Shown here: piece after piece, positions 46,261-55,885 of the stretch
How positions within the stretch are numbered: position 1 is the first letter of the stretch
How the letters are laid out: each line of letters starts with the position of its first letter
From: Lachnospira multipara ATCC 19207
Lineage (GTDB): Bacteria; Bacillota; Clostridia; Lachnospirales; Lachnospiraceae
NCBI RefSeq assembly: GCF_000424105.1
Contig: NZ_AUJG01000003.1
Span: 1-64,000, forward strand
Reading direction: 5' to 3'
DNA length: 64,000 bases
Translations under genes and position numbers: made by a program
The notes under the pieces: generated by a model
The model's database searches: none
Told to the model about the DNA's origin: nothing
What the model saw: the letters and a program-made list of their open reading frames with translations, nothing else

Positions 46261-47664
46261 TTAATTCTTTGCCTTGGCTACTGCTGCATTATATGCTTTC
46301 TGAATAGCCGCTGATGAATATGTAGCACCTGAAACTGCGCTATAACCGCTGGCTGATAAACCGCCTGCAGCCATCTCTGCAAAATCATAATCCAAATCTG
46401 ATGCTGCACTTATGTTGGCTGTTGCTGAGACAATCTTGTCATTGCTGATTGTGATTGTAACAACGATTGGATATGCATAGTCCTCAACTGTTGCTGATGC
46501 GCTATAGCTTCCATCTGCCTTATAGGTTCTTGTAGCTTCTGCCTGGGCGCTTCCTGTGGATGAAGAAGAGCCTTGGCTAGCTGATGAACTTCCTGCACTA
46601 GAACTAGCAGTGCTTGATGAGCCTGTGCTTCCAGCACTAGTGCTACCTGTGCCTGATGTATTTGTTGTGGCTGAATTACTTGAGCTTGCGTTAGATGAAT
46701 CTACAGTAGTAGATGCATTTTCACTACTTGCTTCTTCTGATGCATTCTCCTCTGCTACTTCTGTTACATTTTCCGCACTATCAGCTGCCACTTCTTCATC
46801 TTCCTCAAGGGCATCAAGCATTGCCTGAAGCTCTGCGGCCTCTTTCTTTCTAGCCTCAATTCTTTCGCTTGCCTCTGCGTACTCACTAAACTGTGGGATT
46901 GTAATAAGGCAAAGGAGTGCCACTGCAAGAACTCCTGCAATAGATGTGCCTATCTTATCGAATTTAGCCACTTTAAGGGCATCTGCCTTCTTGTATTTTG
47001 CAAGTAAGGCTTTTCTTACACGCATAATTACGTATGTAAAGAATAAAATGCTATAAGCAATGATTGTAATTAATGCACTCTTATCTGCTGACTTAATCTT
47101 AGTCGCCTGCATTGTTACGCCATGCACATACATAAGGAAATAGAAAAGATAAGCTGTTCTTTGTAATCTCTTCCAAGTCTTAGCCTTAAACTTTTTCCTT
47201 ACTGCCTTAATTGATGTTACACCAAGATAAATCATCTGTATTAAAAGCACTGTTCCGCAAATAATGCTTACAAGTAAACTTTTTGACATTACACTTGCAT
47301 TCTTAGCTGCCATCCCAATATAAGAAGGGCCAAAAATTGCAAGATGAGCAAACATTAAGATGCAAGAAAGAATTGATAATTCTCCTCTAATCATCATAAG
47401 CTTCTTAATAAGTGGGCTACCGTTTCTTAAGGCGCCTGTAAACATTACGATATAAAAGTCCGCAATTCCTAATGTTCCTGTTGTAAAGATACCAAGAAGG
47501 TAAGTCTTTACAAATTCTGACATAGTTACATTTTTATAAACAATATAAGATATAACCGTTAATATAAAAGCTCCAGCATAGAAGTAAGCTGGGTATTTCT
47601 TAATTTGATCTGCAAAGAGCCAAACTAACACACACATTAAAATAAGTCCAACAATGAAAACCAT
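46261..47664 (-). CDS. Ferric-reductase-like membrane protein with FMN-binding domain
   Basis: 467 residues. The N-terminal half (about 1-215) has six or so membrane segments like the ferric reductase/MsrQ family, with just two histidines in helices, His107 (ILMFAHLAIF) and His181 (FLMYVHGVTM), a possible single heme pair. Another membrane segment lies at about 238-256. An acidic then Ser/Thr-rich linker (275-370) ends in an FMN-binding domain with SAVSGATYSS, giving the likely flavinylation site Thr448. It probably moves electrons from the membrane to covalent FMN outside. It lies 28 bp after the Tp47-like gene. Confidence 0.87.
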   Translation of the reverse strand: MVFIVGLILMCVLVWLFADQIKKYPAYFYAGAFILTVISYIVYKNVTMSEFVKTYLLGIFTTGTLGIADFYIVMFTGALRNGSPLIKKLMMIRGELSILSCILMFAHLAIFGPSYIGMAAKNASVMSKSLLVSIICGTVLLIQMIYLGVTSIKAVRKKFKAKTWKRLQRTAYLFYFLMYVHGVTMQATKIKSADKSALITIIAYSILFFTYVIMRVRKALLAKYKKADALKVAKFDKIGTSIAGVLAVALLCLITIPQFSEYAEASERIEARKKEAAELQAMLDALEEDEEVAADSAENVTEVAEENASEEASSENASTTVDSSNASSSNSATTNTSGTGSTSAGSTGSSSTASSSAGSSSASQGSSSSTGSAQAEATRTYKADGSYSASATVEDYAYPIVVTITISNDKIVSATANISAASDLDYDFAEMAAGGLSASGYSAVSGATYSSAAIQKAYNAAVAKAKN

Positions 47665-47692
47665 TAAAGTTTTCCTCCACTATATATAAATT

Positions 47693-49312
47693 TTATGCTC
47701 TCTTCTTTCTTCTAAGAATTTCCTCTACTGTAATAGCAGCTACTGCAAGGATTGCAACTACTACAAATACTACTATGTTAGCTGAATCGTTTGTATTTGT
47801 CTTTTCTGTAGTTGTTTCGCTAGTTCCATTTAATGCAACATTTCCTTCTTCAGCTGCAACCTCTCCATTATTAACTTCGTCGTTTGCAACTTCACTTGCT
47901 TCACTGTTTTCTTCACTAGCTTCTGCCTTAACAACTGTACCTGTGATTGTACCGTAACCTGGAACAGTTAATACAACTTCATAGCTACCTGTTTCTGGGA
48001 ATAATGTTTTTGCGCCACGGCCTGAAGTCTTAGCATCAAGGTTAACAGTTCCATCTTCATTAAAGAGAACGCTTGAACCACCGCTAATTGTTGTACCATC
48101 TACTGTAAGTGTTGCAGATGAAAGTGCTGCTAAGAAATCGGCAAGAGATACATTTTCATTATTAATTACTAATGCATTATTCTCGATTGTGATATCGCCG
48201 TCTGAGACATTAGCTGAAACAACCACGCTAGCTGTCATATCTTCGTAATTATCGTCTGTAAATGTTACTGTGTAAGCGCCTGCAGCTACATTTTCTGCAA
48301 ATGTAATAGCAAAACCTGTATCTGTTGCTGCTACTGTATAATCTGTACCTTCTGTTAATGAATCTATTGATGCAACACTGTAGTTAGAACCTGCTGGTGC
48401 TGTTACAGTTAAATCAGAAGTATTATTATTTGTGTTGTTAGCCTCTGTAGCAGTTACACTTGATGAATCATCAAGTAATTCCTTAACCTTTAGCTCGCCC
48501 ACGTTATATGTGTTCTTTGAAAATGTAGCATTACCATTTTCATCTGTTGTCTTAAAGATGTAAGTAACTGAGCTAATTGTCTTTCCTGTAAGTCCTGTTA
48601 AAGAAGCTGTGTATGGGTTGTTACCATGTGGCTCTTTGAAATCTGACTCAACTGCCCATGAGAATTCATAAGCCTGGAACCAAAGGTTTGCTGAGTGATA
48701 TAAAGGATATGTCTGACCATCTGTTGTTGTAACATAAGCACCTTCGATGTTCTTACCTGATTCAAGGCTTGAACCGTCGTTAGCATAAATGAAAACAATA
48801 TAATTACCCCAAGCTGAATCAGTTGAAATATATGAGCTAGCATCTGCAGCAACATCATTGTTAGTTAAACCAACATAAGCGCTAATTGATGCATCGCTTG
48901 CGATTTCCTTATAAACAGATAATTCGCTAGCTGATTCTGTGAAGCCTCTTGAAAGTAAGCTTGCTACTGCGCTATTTGTGCCAGCTACTGCTGCTTCATA
49001 AACTGACTTCTCAATTCTTACTGGAACATTGCTGATACCGTAAATAGATGTCTCACCTGTTGACTCGTCTGTAGTGTAAGCTGAGTTAACAAATGACTTG
49101 TACTTTGATGTTGTAGCACTTGTGATAGTGTCATATCCATCTGCTGCTACTGCTGCGCTATCCCCCAATTCGCTAGAGAAATACTCTCCGTATGTAAGGT
49201 AAGCTAAAGTACCATATACGTATTCGTCTGCAGCCTTTGCGCTAACTGCAGGAATACTTGCTGCTACTAATACTAAAGCAAGTACTGTAGCTAAAATCTT
49301 ATTGATTTTCAT
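47693..49312 (-). CDS. Tp47-like secreted surface protein with C-terminal anchor
   Basis: 539 residues. A signal peptide (about 1-27, cleavage after SAKA) is followed by a domain beginning EYVYGTLAYLTYGEYFSSEL, with GYDTITSATTSKY and the VPVRIEKSVYEAA strand. This recalls domain A of Tp47-type proteins, known from Treponema and found in Clostridia. An Ig-like segment (about 300-370) and an acidic linker lead to a membrane helix (about 512-530) and the tail RRKKRA. No LPXTG motif is seen. Function unknown; as the first gene upstream of the FMN-binding protein it may be an outer redox or ligand-binding partner. The family call is from memory and is tentative. Confidence 0.6.
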   Translation of the reverse strand: MKINKILATVLALVLVAASIPAVSAKAADEYVYGTLAYLTYGEYFSSELGDSAAVAADGYDTITSATTSKYKSFVNSAYTTDESTGETSIYGISNVPVRIEKSVYEAAVAGTNSAVASLLSRGFTESASELSVYKEIASDASISAYVGLTNNDVAADASSYISTDSAWGNYIVFIYANDGSSLESGKNIEGAYVTTTDGQTYPLYHSANLWFQAYEFSWAVESDFKEPHGNNPYTASLTGLTGKTISSVTYIFKTTDENGNATFSKNTYNVGELKVKELLDDSSSVTATEANNTNNNTSDLTVTAPAGSNYSVASIDSLTEGTDYTVAATDTGFAITFAENVAAGAYTVTFTDDNYEDMTASVVVSANVSDGDITIENNALVINNENVSLADFLAALSSATLTVDGTTISGGSSVLFNEDGTVNLDAKTSGRGAKTLFPETGSYEVVLTVPGYGTITGTVVKAEASEENSEASEVANDEVNNGEVAAEEGNVALNGTSETTTEKTNTNDSANIVVFVVVAILAVAAITVEEILRRKKRA

Positions 49313-49340
49313 CTTTTTCCTCCCTATTTTTTATAAATGT

Positions 49341-49356
49341 AATGAAAATGTTACGA
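49341..49356. repeat. Copy of the dispersed motif
   Basis: AATGAAAATGTTACG is in the 5' leader of the Tp47-like gene. It shares the longer context TGTAATGAAAATGT and TTACGAATCCCT with the 38731-38774 region. Confidence 0.45.
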
Positions 49357-49415
49357 ATCCCTAAAGTTTTTTAGTTTAATCAATCTAAATTATGTTTTAC
49401 ATTACTAAATTGCGT

Positions 49416-49433
49416 TCAACTAGACTAACTTGA
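49416..49433. promoter_or_regulatory. Operator-like dyad after the Tp47-like gene promoter
   Basis: TCAACTAGACTAACTTGA is an imperfect palindrome placed about +5 to +22 from the expected transcription start. This is a position where a repressor could act. The regulator is unknown. Confidence 0.4.
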
Positions 49434-49444
49434 GTTCGTGTAAG

Positions 49445-49474
49445 ATAATAACATAAAATTATTTATAAGGTCAA
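49445..49474 (-). promoter_or_regulatory. Promoter of the Tp47-like/FMN-binding operon
   Basis: Minus-strand TTGACC, an 18-bp spacer and TATTAT, with a leader of about 125 nt. The gap 49313-49582 has no gene. Confidence 0.68.
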
Positions 49475-49581
49475 TAAGTCTTATTGATAGTTTTTCTTAT
49501 TTAGTTAAAATTTTAAATTGTGCACAATCTTTTATATCTGCAAGTCACAAGGCACTTCTCCTTATTGTATTTTCTTGCACT

Positions 49582-49614
49582 AAAAAAAGAGCCGCAATCC
49601 TAATTACGACTCTT
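49582..49614 (-). terminator. Terminator after the P1 peptidase gene
   Basis: The stem GAGTCGTAAT/ATTGCGGCTC (with G-U pairs) around TAGG is followed on the minus strand by a TTTTTTT run. Confidence 0.88.
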
Positions 49615-49682
49615 CCAAAATTTACCTTTTGTTTCCTAGATTAGCTGCACTTCACACGCTTCCCGCACATTTACTGCTCAGC

Positions 49683-50684
49683 CTAGTTTGCAAAATCCTC
49701 ATAGGCCTTTAGCCCATAAGCTGGCTTTGCCTGCTTAACCGCATCAATTACAGCTTTCTCCATAACGAAGGCTGCAAGCATGCCAACTGTATTAACATCC
49801 GACTCCACATTTCCTGTTGAAGCCGCATAAATACTGTCCCCATCCATCATACTATGCACCGGATTAATGCTTCTTGCATAACCATTGTGGGCCATACCAG
49901 CAATCTTGCAAAGCATTGCCTTAGAGAACTTGGCATTAGTGACAATCAAGCCAATTGTAGTATTAGTGGAAGCCTTTGACTCTGCGAGATCAATCTGCCC
50001 ACTCTCACCTACATTTCCCATATACGCCTTCTCAGTCCATGATAATATTTCATCAAAAGAACTTGCAAGCCCTGTCCTATCCTTATTCATCAAGCCTGCG
50101 ATAACCTTGCCATTCTCATAAACGTCACCAACTGCGTTAACCGCCACGATTGCACCTACTTTAAGCTCGCCTAATTCTACTGCAAATGTGCCTAAACCGG
50201 ACTTCATCATTCTGTCGGAGCCACAACATTTTCCCACAGATGCTCCTGTTCCAGCGCCCACGTTACCTCTCTGTGGGCTCTCATAACTAGCGTTCTCGCA
50301 AGCCTTGTAACCCGCATCCTTACCTGGACGAACATCAGCTCTACCAACACCAAGATCAAATATACACGCCTGTGGAACCAAAGGAACCTTTGCAACTCCC
50401 ACATCTAGGCCAATACCTCTCTCTGACAAATACTCAAGCACACCTCCAGCCGCATCAAGGCCGAAAGCGCTACCCCCTGATAATAAAACACCATTAATTT
50501 CATTTGCCGCCATTAATGGATTTAAAATCTGCGAATCCCTAGAAGCTGGACCGCCGCCTCTAATATCTACTCCTGCGGGAGACATTTCATCAAACAAAAT
50601 CACTGTTGATCCCGTTGCCGCCTCTTCGTCAGTGTAATGACCCACCTTAAAGCCGCCAACCTCCATTAAATCAATCTCTCTCAT
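49683..50684 (-). CDS. P1 family peptidase (DmpA/S58-type)
   Basis: A 333-residue N-terminal-nucleophile hydrolase. DmpA relatives cleave N-terminal D- or beta-amino acids after self-cleavage. Motifs are GGGPASRDSQILNP, LLSGGSAFGLDAAGG and RGNVGAGTGASVGK (139-152), and TNTTIGLIVTNA (240-251), where a Thr replaces the Ser nucleophile of DmpA. AAGGAG precedes the ATG. It is a single gene with its own terminator. The substrate is unknown. Confidence 0.88.
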   Translation of the reverse strand: MREIDLMEVGGFKVGHYTDEEAATGSTVILFDEMSPAGVDIRGGGPASRDSQILNPLMAANEINGVLLSGGSAFGLDAAGGVLEYLSERGIGLDVGVAKVPLVPQACIFDLGVGRADVRPGKDAGYKACENASYESPQRGNVGAGTGASVGKCCGSDRMMKSGLGTFAVELGELKVGAIVAVNAVGDVYENGKVIAGLMNKDRTGLASSFDEILSWTEKAYMGNVGESGQIDLAESKASTNTTIGLIVTNAKFSKAMLCKIAGMAHNGYARSINPVHSMMDGDSIYAASTGNVESDVNTVGMLAAFVMEKAVIDAVKQAKPAYGLKAYEDFAN

Positions 50685-50697
50685 ATAAACTCCTTTT

Positions 50698-50713
50698 TAT
50701 GAAAATGTATTCC
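50698..50713. repeat. Copy of the dispersed motif upstream of the P1 peptidase gene
   Basis: TTATGAAAATGTATTCC lies immediately 5' of the ribosome site of the peptidase gene. Confidence 0.5.
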
Positions 50714-50853
50714 TATATCAACTTTCTTTATTGCCATCCTAATTTATTAAAGCATTATTTTTATCAAAAAAGAACAGCCAAATGTTATAACAATAATTAC
50801 TACTGTTATTCTAGCACATTTAGCTGTTCCTTATATTACAAATTCATTTAGTT

Positions 50854-51552
50854 TTAAGCTGACTCGCCTAAATTTTTATTATCAACTACATCCTTTGCTA
50901 CGCCTTCCTTATAGCTAGCACTTATGGGTGTATCTGTCTTATTAACTGTATGTGTTAGAGCCTGGCAAACTGCAGAACCAATAATAGTTGAAGCAATAGC
51001 CTCTACTATACCGTTTACAGCTACTAAACCAAGCATGAAAAAGAGTAAGCTAAAGCCGCCATTACCTGTATAACCGCCAGTTAATGACTCATTGCCTAAC
51101 CATGTATCCTTAAACATTAACCAGTTACCTGCGATGTAAAGAACCGTATTAGTAATAGGTGTTAAGAAGCAGCAAATTGTGATTGCCACTGCCTTGTTAA
51201 GCTTAAGCTTTCTAAAGCCAAGATAAATCAAAGCTGGAATTAAACCAACTAAAATTCTGTTACCTACTAATAAAATGAATGTCTTTACTGGACTAACCTG
51301 TAACATCTGCTGTCCTAATACGCTTGAAAAACTCTGTGAAAATGATGTTAAGCCAAATACTAAACCTAAGAAAGCGCCTGCCTTAGGTCCAAGAATAATT
51401 CCACCAACTGCAACAGGAATTACAATTAAAGTAATCTGAATTCCCCATGGTGTCATTAAATAACCTAGTGGTGTAAAAGCCATAATAAGAATGATAGCTG
51501 TTAATACACCTAACTCAACTAACTTGCGAACATTTAATTTGTTCTTATTCAT
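50854..51552 (-). CDS. ECF transporter substrate-binding (S) component
   Basis: About 232 residues from ATG at 51552, which has AAGGAGG 7 bp upstream; the longer frame to 51603 is rejected. It has five or six membrane segments, the N-terminal Ala-rich contact LGVLTAIILIMAF typical of S components, and VGGIILGPKAGAFLGLVFGL. It resembles pantothenate (PanT)-like S components, but the vitamin cannot be told. It is an orphan that likely uses the EcfA1-A2-T module at 18453-20948. A structured leader precedes it. Confidence 0.85.
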   Translation of the reverse strand: MNKNKLNVRKLVELGVLTAIILIMAFTPLGYLMTPWGIQITLIVIPVAVGGIILGPKAGAFLGLVFGLTSFSQSFSSVLGQQMLQVSPVKTFILLVGNRILVGLIPALIYLGFRKLKLNKAVAITICCFLTPITNTVLYIAGNWLMFKDTWLGNESLTGGYTGNGGFSLLFFMLGLVAVNGIVEAIASTIIGSAVCQALTHTVNKTDTPISASYKEGVAKDVVDNKNLGESA

Positions 51553-51602
51553 ATTGCTCCTCCTTACTGTCGTTCTCGCCCTAAGCGGATACAACGTAAA
51601 CA

Positions 51603-51690
51603 ACCCAAAAATGACTATTAGTTTATACTGGCTGCACTTAACTTATGCGCCAAGCTCAAATCTAGTCATTCTTTATATCGGATTTCCTGC
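51603..51690 (-). promoter_or_regulatory. Folded leader of the ECF S-component gene, riboswitch candidate
   Basis: On the RNA strand AATGACTA (paired at 51663-51670) and TAGTCATT (51610-51617) close a 61-nt fold with the inner helix TTGGC-GCA/TGCA-GCCAG. TTTTTGG follows the closing stem. No known vitamin riboswitch consensus was recognised. Confidence 0.5.
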
Positions 51691-51693
51691 ATA

Positions 51694-51722
51694 AGTATAT
51701 GATAGATTAGAGAAAAAAACAA
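51694..51722 (-). promoter_or_regulatory. Promoter of the ECF S-component gene
   Basis: Minus-strand TTGTTT, a 17-bp spacer and TATACT, reusing the T-run of the tuf terminator as the -35 region. Confidence 0.6.
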
Positions 51723-51750
51723 GAGGCTTGTAGTAAACTACAAGCCCCTT
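51712..51750 (-). terminator. Terminator after tuf
   Basis: A 14-bp stem AAGGGGCTTGTAGT/ACTACAAGCCTCTT (one G-U pair) with a 2-nt loop, then GTTTTTTT on the minus strand. Confidence 0.92.
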
Positions 51751-51807
51751 GGCGTCCGAACTATAAATTATATATATTAAATCTAATTATGTCTAAATGA
51801 TTTAAAA

Positions 51808-53001
51808 TTATTCAATGATTGTTGCAACAGCACCAGAACCAACTGTTCTACCACCCTCACGGATAGCGAAACGAAGACCCTGCTCCATAGCTACGTTATG
51901 GATAAGTTCAACTGTCATTTCTACGTTATCACCAGGCATGCACATTTCTGTACCAGCAGGTAATTCACAAACACCAGTAACATCAGTTGTTCTGAAGTAG
52001 AACTGTGGTCTGTAGTTGTTGAAGAATGGAGTATGACGTCCACCTTCGTCCTTTGTTAATACGTAAACCTGAGCTGTAAACTTGTGGTGTGGTGTGATTG
52101 AACCTGGCTTACAAAGAACCTGACCTCTCTGGATCTCGTCTCTCTGAACACCTCTAAGAAGTGCACCAATGTTATCACCTGGCTGAGCTTCATCAAGAAG
52201 CTTTCTGAACATTTCGATACCAGTAACAACAACCTTACGGATGTCTTCATGGATACCAACGATTTCAACTTCTTCGTTAACCTTAAGGATACCTCTTTCT
52301 ACTCTACCTGTAGCAACTGTACCACGACCTGTGATAGAGAAGATATCTTCGATAGGCATAAGGAATGGCTTATCTGTATCTCTTTCTGGATCTGGAACAT
52401 ACTCATCGATTGTATGCATAAGTTCAAGAATCTTGTCGCCCCATTCTGAGTTAGGATCTTCAAGAGCCTTAAGAGCTGAACCCTGGATGATTGGTGTATC
52501 ATCGCCTGGGAAGTCATATTCGTTAAGAAGTTCTCTGATTTCCATATCTACTAATTCAAGAAGTTCTGGATCATCAACCATATCACACTTGTTCATGAAT
52601 ACTACGATGTAAGGAACACCAACCTGTCTTGAAAGAAGGATATGTTCTCTTGTCTGAGCCATAACACCATCAGTAGCAGCAACTACTAAGATACCAGCAT
52701 CCATCTGAGCAGCACCTGTGATCATGTTCTTTACATAATCAGCATGGCCTGGACAGTCAACGTGAGCGTAGTGTCTCTTCTCTGTTTCGTACTCAACGTG
52801 AGCAGTAGAGATTGTGATACCTCTTTCTCTTTCTTCTGGAGCCTTATCAATATTTTCAAATGCAACAGCTTCACCTGTACCAAGTCTCTCATGAAGAGTC
52901 TTTGTGATAGCAGCTGTTAATGTTGTCTTACCGTGATCAACGTGTCCGATTGTACCAATGTTACAATGTGGTTTTGTTCTTTCAAATTTAGCCTTTGCCA
53001 T
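51808..53001 (-). CDS. tuf: Elongation factor Tu
   Basis: A 397-residue GTPase that brings aminoacyl-tRNA to the ribosome. It has GTP motifs [22 protein letters not shown] and NKCD, and the final [20 protein letters not shown]. It has its own consensus promoter and a terminator, so its expression is partly independent of fusA. It is followed not by rpsJ but by the accessory block. Confidence 0.99.
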   Translation of the reverse strand: MAKAKFERTKPHCNIGTIGHVDHGKTTLTAAITKTLHERLGTGEAVAFENIDKAPEERERGITISTAHVEYETEKRHYAHVDCPGHADYVKNMITGAAQMDAGILVVAATDGVMAQTREHILLSRQVGVPYIVVFMNKCDMVDDPELLELVDMEIRELLNEYDFPGDDTPIIQGSALKALEDPNSEWGDKILELMHTIDEYVPDPERDTDKPFLMPIEDIFSITGRGTVATGRVERGILKVNEEVEIVGIHEDIRKVVVTGIEMFRKLLDEAQPGDNIGALLRGVQRDEIQRGQVLCKPGSITPHHKFTAQVYVLTKDEGGRHTPFFNNYRPQFYFRTTDVTGVCELPAGTEMCMPGDNVEMTVELIHNVAMEQGLRFAIREGGRTVGSGAVATIIE

Positions 53002-53075
53002 TATTTAAAATCCTCCTTAATAATAACCAACTTTGATTAGTTGCCCGAATTTCGGGATTATCATAGCTGATATAT

Positions 53076-53104
53076 ATTATATTTCATTTCTGAAATTTTT
53101 TCAA
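53076..53104 (-). promoter_or_regulatory. Promoter of tuf
   Basis: Minus-strand TTGAAA, a 17-bp spacer and TATAAT, just downstream of the fusA hairpin. Confidence 0.8.
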
Positions 53105-53139
53105 CAATAATTTATTAGGATTATTGTCAAATATCTTTA

Positions 53140-53171
53140 TTACAAGATGAAGGCTTGCCTTCATCTTGTAA
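53140..53171 (-). terminator. Hairpin between fusA and tuf
   Basis: A perfect 15-bp stem TTACAAGATGAAGGC/GCCTTCATCTTGTAA with a 2-nt loop and a weak T-run. It is a probable partial terminator. Confidence 0.6.
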
Positions 53172-53232
53172 TTTGTACACTATATAATAAAACCAAAAGG
53201 TTTTTATTAACTAATGTTACAGGAAATTTATA

Positions 53233-55350
53233 TTACTTTGCGTGAGCTGCAATAACCTTATCCTGAATTGACTTTGGAGCCTGCTGATACTTCTCAAAGA
53301 ACATTGAGTAGTTACCACGACCCTGTGTTGAAGAACGAAGATCTGTTGAATAACCAAACATTTCTGAAAGTGGTACATAAGCCTTTACAAGCTTACCATT
53401 ACCGATATCTTCCATACCTTCGATCTGTCCACGACGTGAATTTAAATCACCAATTACATCACCCATGTATTCCTCAGGCATTGTAACTTCAACCTTCATA
53501 ATAGGCTCTAAGATAGCAGGAGCTGCCTTAGCCATAGCTTCCTTGAAAGCCATAGAACCAGCGATGTGGAATGCCATTTCTGAAGAATCGACTTCATGGT
53601 AAGAACCATCGTAAACAGTTGCCTTAACACCAAGAACTGGGAATCCAGCAAGGATACCAGCCTGTGCAGCTTCTTCAATACCTTCACCAACAGCTGGGAT
53701 ATATTCCTTAGGAATAGCACCACCAACTACTGCTGACTCGAACTTGAATAATTCATCACCGTTAGCATCCATAGGTTCAAACTTAACCTTACAGTGACCG
53801 TACTGACCACGACCACCTGACTGCTTAGCATACTTACTATCAACATCAACTGCCTTAGTAAAGCATTCCTTGTAAGCAACCTGAGGAGCACCTACGTTAG
53901 CTTCTACCTTAAATTCACGGAGAAGTCTATCAACGATGATTTCAAGGTGTAATTCACCCATACCAGCGATAATTGTCTGACCTGTTTCCTGATCTGTGTG
54001 AGCACGGAATGTAGGATCTTCTTCAGCAAGCTTAGCTAAAGCTTCACCCATCTTACCCTGAGCATCCTTAGTCTTTGGCTCGATAGCAAGCTCAATAACT
54101 GGCTCTGGGAATTCCATAGACTCTAAGATAACTGGATGCTGTTCATCACAAATTGTATCACCAGTTGAAGTAACCTTAAGACCTACAGCAGCTGCAATAT
54201 CACCTGCATAAACCTTATCGATTTCTTCTCTCTTATTAGCATGCATCTGAAGGATACGACCAACTCTTTCCTTCTTATCCTTAGTAGCATTAAGTACATA
54301 AGAACCTGAGTTTAATGTACCAGCATATACTCTAAAGAATGCTAACTTACCAACGAATGGATCAGTCATAATCTTGAATGCTAATGCTGCGAAAGGTTCG
54401 TCATCTGAAGACTTAACTGTTAATTCGTTACCTTCCATATCTGTACCCTTAATATCAGGTACATCTGTAGGAGCTGGCATGAATTCGATAACTGCATCAA
54501 GAAGCTTCTGAATACCCTTATTCTGGTGAGCTGAACCACAACAAACTGGGATAGCTGTACCTTCAATAGTACCCTTACGAAGAACCTTCTTCATCTCATC
54601 GATTCCTAATTCTTCACCTTCAAGATACTTCTCCATAAGATCATCATCTAATTCAGCAATCTTCTCAACTAATTCAGTATGAGCGATTTCTGCCTCATCC
54701 TTCATATCATCAGGGATATCTACGATTGAGATATCTTCACCCTTCTGATCATTGTAAATATAGGCTTTCATTTCGAAAAGGTCAATAATACCCTTAAAGT
54801 AGTCTTCCTTACCGATAGGTAACTGAATAACTACAGCATTCTTGCCTAACTTTGTTCCAATTTCCTTAACTGTGTTAGGGAAATTAGCACCAAGAATATC
54901 CATCTTATTAACGAATGCCATTCTTGGAACTCCATATGTATCAGCCTGACGCCATACATTTTCTGACTGTGGCTCAACACCACCCTTTGCATCGAATACA
55001 CCGATAGCACCATCAAGTACTCTTAATGAACGTTCTACTTCTACTGTGAAGTCAACGTGACCTGGAGTATCAATGATGTTAATTCTATGCTCTAAAGCGC
55101 CCTTCTTAAGCTTAGCCTGCTCCTGTAATGTCCAGTGGCATGTTGTAGCAGCTGAAGTAATTGTGATACCTCTTTCCTGCTCCTGCTCCATCCAGTCCAT
55201 TGTAGCAGTACCTTCGTATGTTTCACCGATCTTATAATTAACACCTGTGTAGTATAAGATACGCTCTGTTAGAGTAGTCTTACCGGCATCGATATGAGCC
55301 ATGATACCAATATTTCTTGTTCTATCAAGTGGATATTGTCTTCCTGCCAT
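53233..55350 (-). CDS. fusA: Elongation factor G
   Basis: A 705-residue translocase GTPase, with [33 protein letters not shown] and NKMD, and the C-terminal domain IV motif [14 protein letters not shown]. Full length. Order rpsL-rpsG-fusA-tuf is the str operon. Confidence 0.99.
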   Translation of the reverse strand: MAGRQYPLDRTRNIGIMAHIDAGKTTLTERILYYTGVNYKIGETYEGTATMDWMEQEQERGITITSAATTCHWTLQEQAKLKKGALEHRINIIDTPGHVDFTVEVERSLRVLDGAIGVFDAKGGVEPQSENVWRQADTYGVPRMAFVNKMDILGANFPNTVKEIGTKLGKNAVVIQLPIGKEDYFKGIIDLFEMKAYIYNDQKGEDISIVDIPDDMKDEAEIAHTELVEKIAELDDDLMEKYLEGEELGIDEMKKVLRKGTIEGTAIPVCCGSAHQNKGIQKLLDAVIEFMPAPTDVPDIKGTDMEGNELTVKSSDDEPFAALAFKIMTDPFVGKLAFFRVYAGTLNSGSYVLNATKDKKERVGRILQMHANKREEIDKVYAGDIAAAVGLKVTSTGDTICDEQHPVILESMEFPEPVIELAIEPKTKDAQGKMGEALAKLAEEDPTFRAHTDQETGQTIIAGMGELHLEIIVDRLLREFKVEANVGAPQVAYKECFTKAVDVDSKYAKQSGGRGQYGHCKVKFEPMDANGDELFKFESAVVGGAIPKEYIPAVGEGIEEAAQAGILAGFPVLGVKATVYDGSYHEVDSSEMAFHIAGSMAFKEAMAKAAPAILEPIMKVEVTMPEEYMGDVIGDLNSRRGQIEGMEDIGNGKLVKAYVPLSEMFGYSTDLRSSTQGRGNYSMFFEKYQQAPKSIQDKVIAAHAK

Positions 55351-55372
55351 TGCTTATATCCCTCCGTTTTAA

Positions 55373-55843
55373 TTAAAATCTGTAATGAGCAAAAGCCTTG
55401 TTTGCTTCTGCCATCTTGTGCATATCTTCTTTTCTCTTTACAGATGCACCTGTGTTGTTAGCTGCATCAAGAATCTCGTTAGCGAGTCTTTCTTCCATAG
55501 TCTTCTCGCCTCTAGCTCTAGAGAAAGTTGTGATCCAACGAAGTGCTAATGCCTGTCTTCTTTCAGGCTTAACTTCGATTGGTACCTGATATGTAGCACC
55601 ACCGATACGTCTAGCCTTAACTTCGAGAACTGGCATGATGTTGTTCATAGCCTCTTCAAAAACCTCTAAAGCTGGCTTATCGCTCTTAGCTGCTACCTTT
55701 TCAAATGCTCCGTATACAATCTTCTGGGCTACGCCTCTCTTACCATCAAGCATAACGTTGTTGATAAGCTTTGTAACCACCTTGTTATTGTAAATAGGAT
55801 CTGCTAATACATCTCTTTTTACAGTATGTCCTTTACGTGGCAC
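55373..55843 (-). CDS. rpsG: 30S ribosomal protein S7
   Basis: 156 residues from GTG at 55843 with GGAGG 8 bp upstream; it begins [19 protein letters not shown], the standard start. The longer frame to 55885 adds residues not seen in the family. It initiates 30S head assembly. Confidence 0.97.
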   Translation of the reverse strand: MPRKGHTVKRDVLADPIYNNKVVTKLINNVMLDGKRGVAQKIVYGAFEKVAAKSDKPALEVFEEAMNNIMPVLEVKARRIGGATYQVPIEVKPERRQALALRWITTFSRARGEKTMEERLANEILDAANNTGASVKRKEDMHKMAEANKAFAHYRF

Positions 55844-55885
55844 GGTTCTTCCCTCCTTAATAATAATTAATTCATAGGTACTCAC

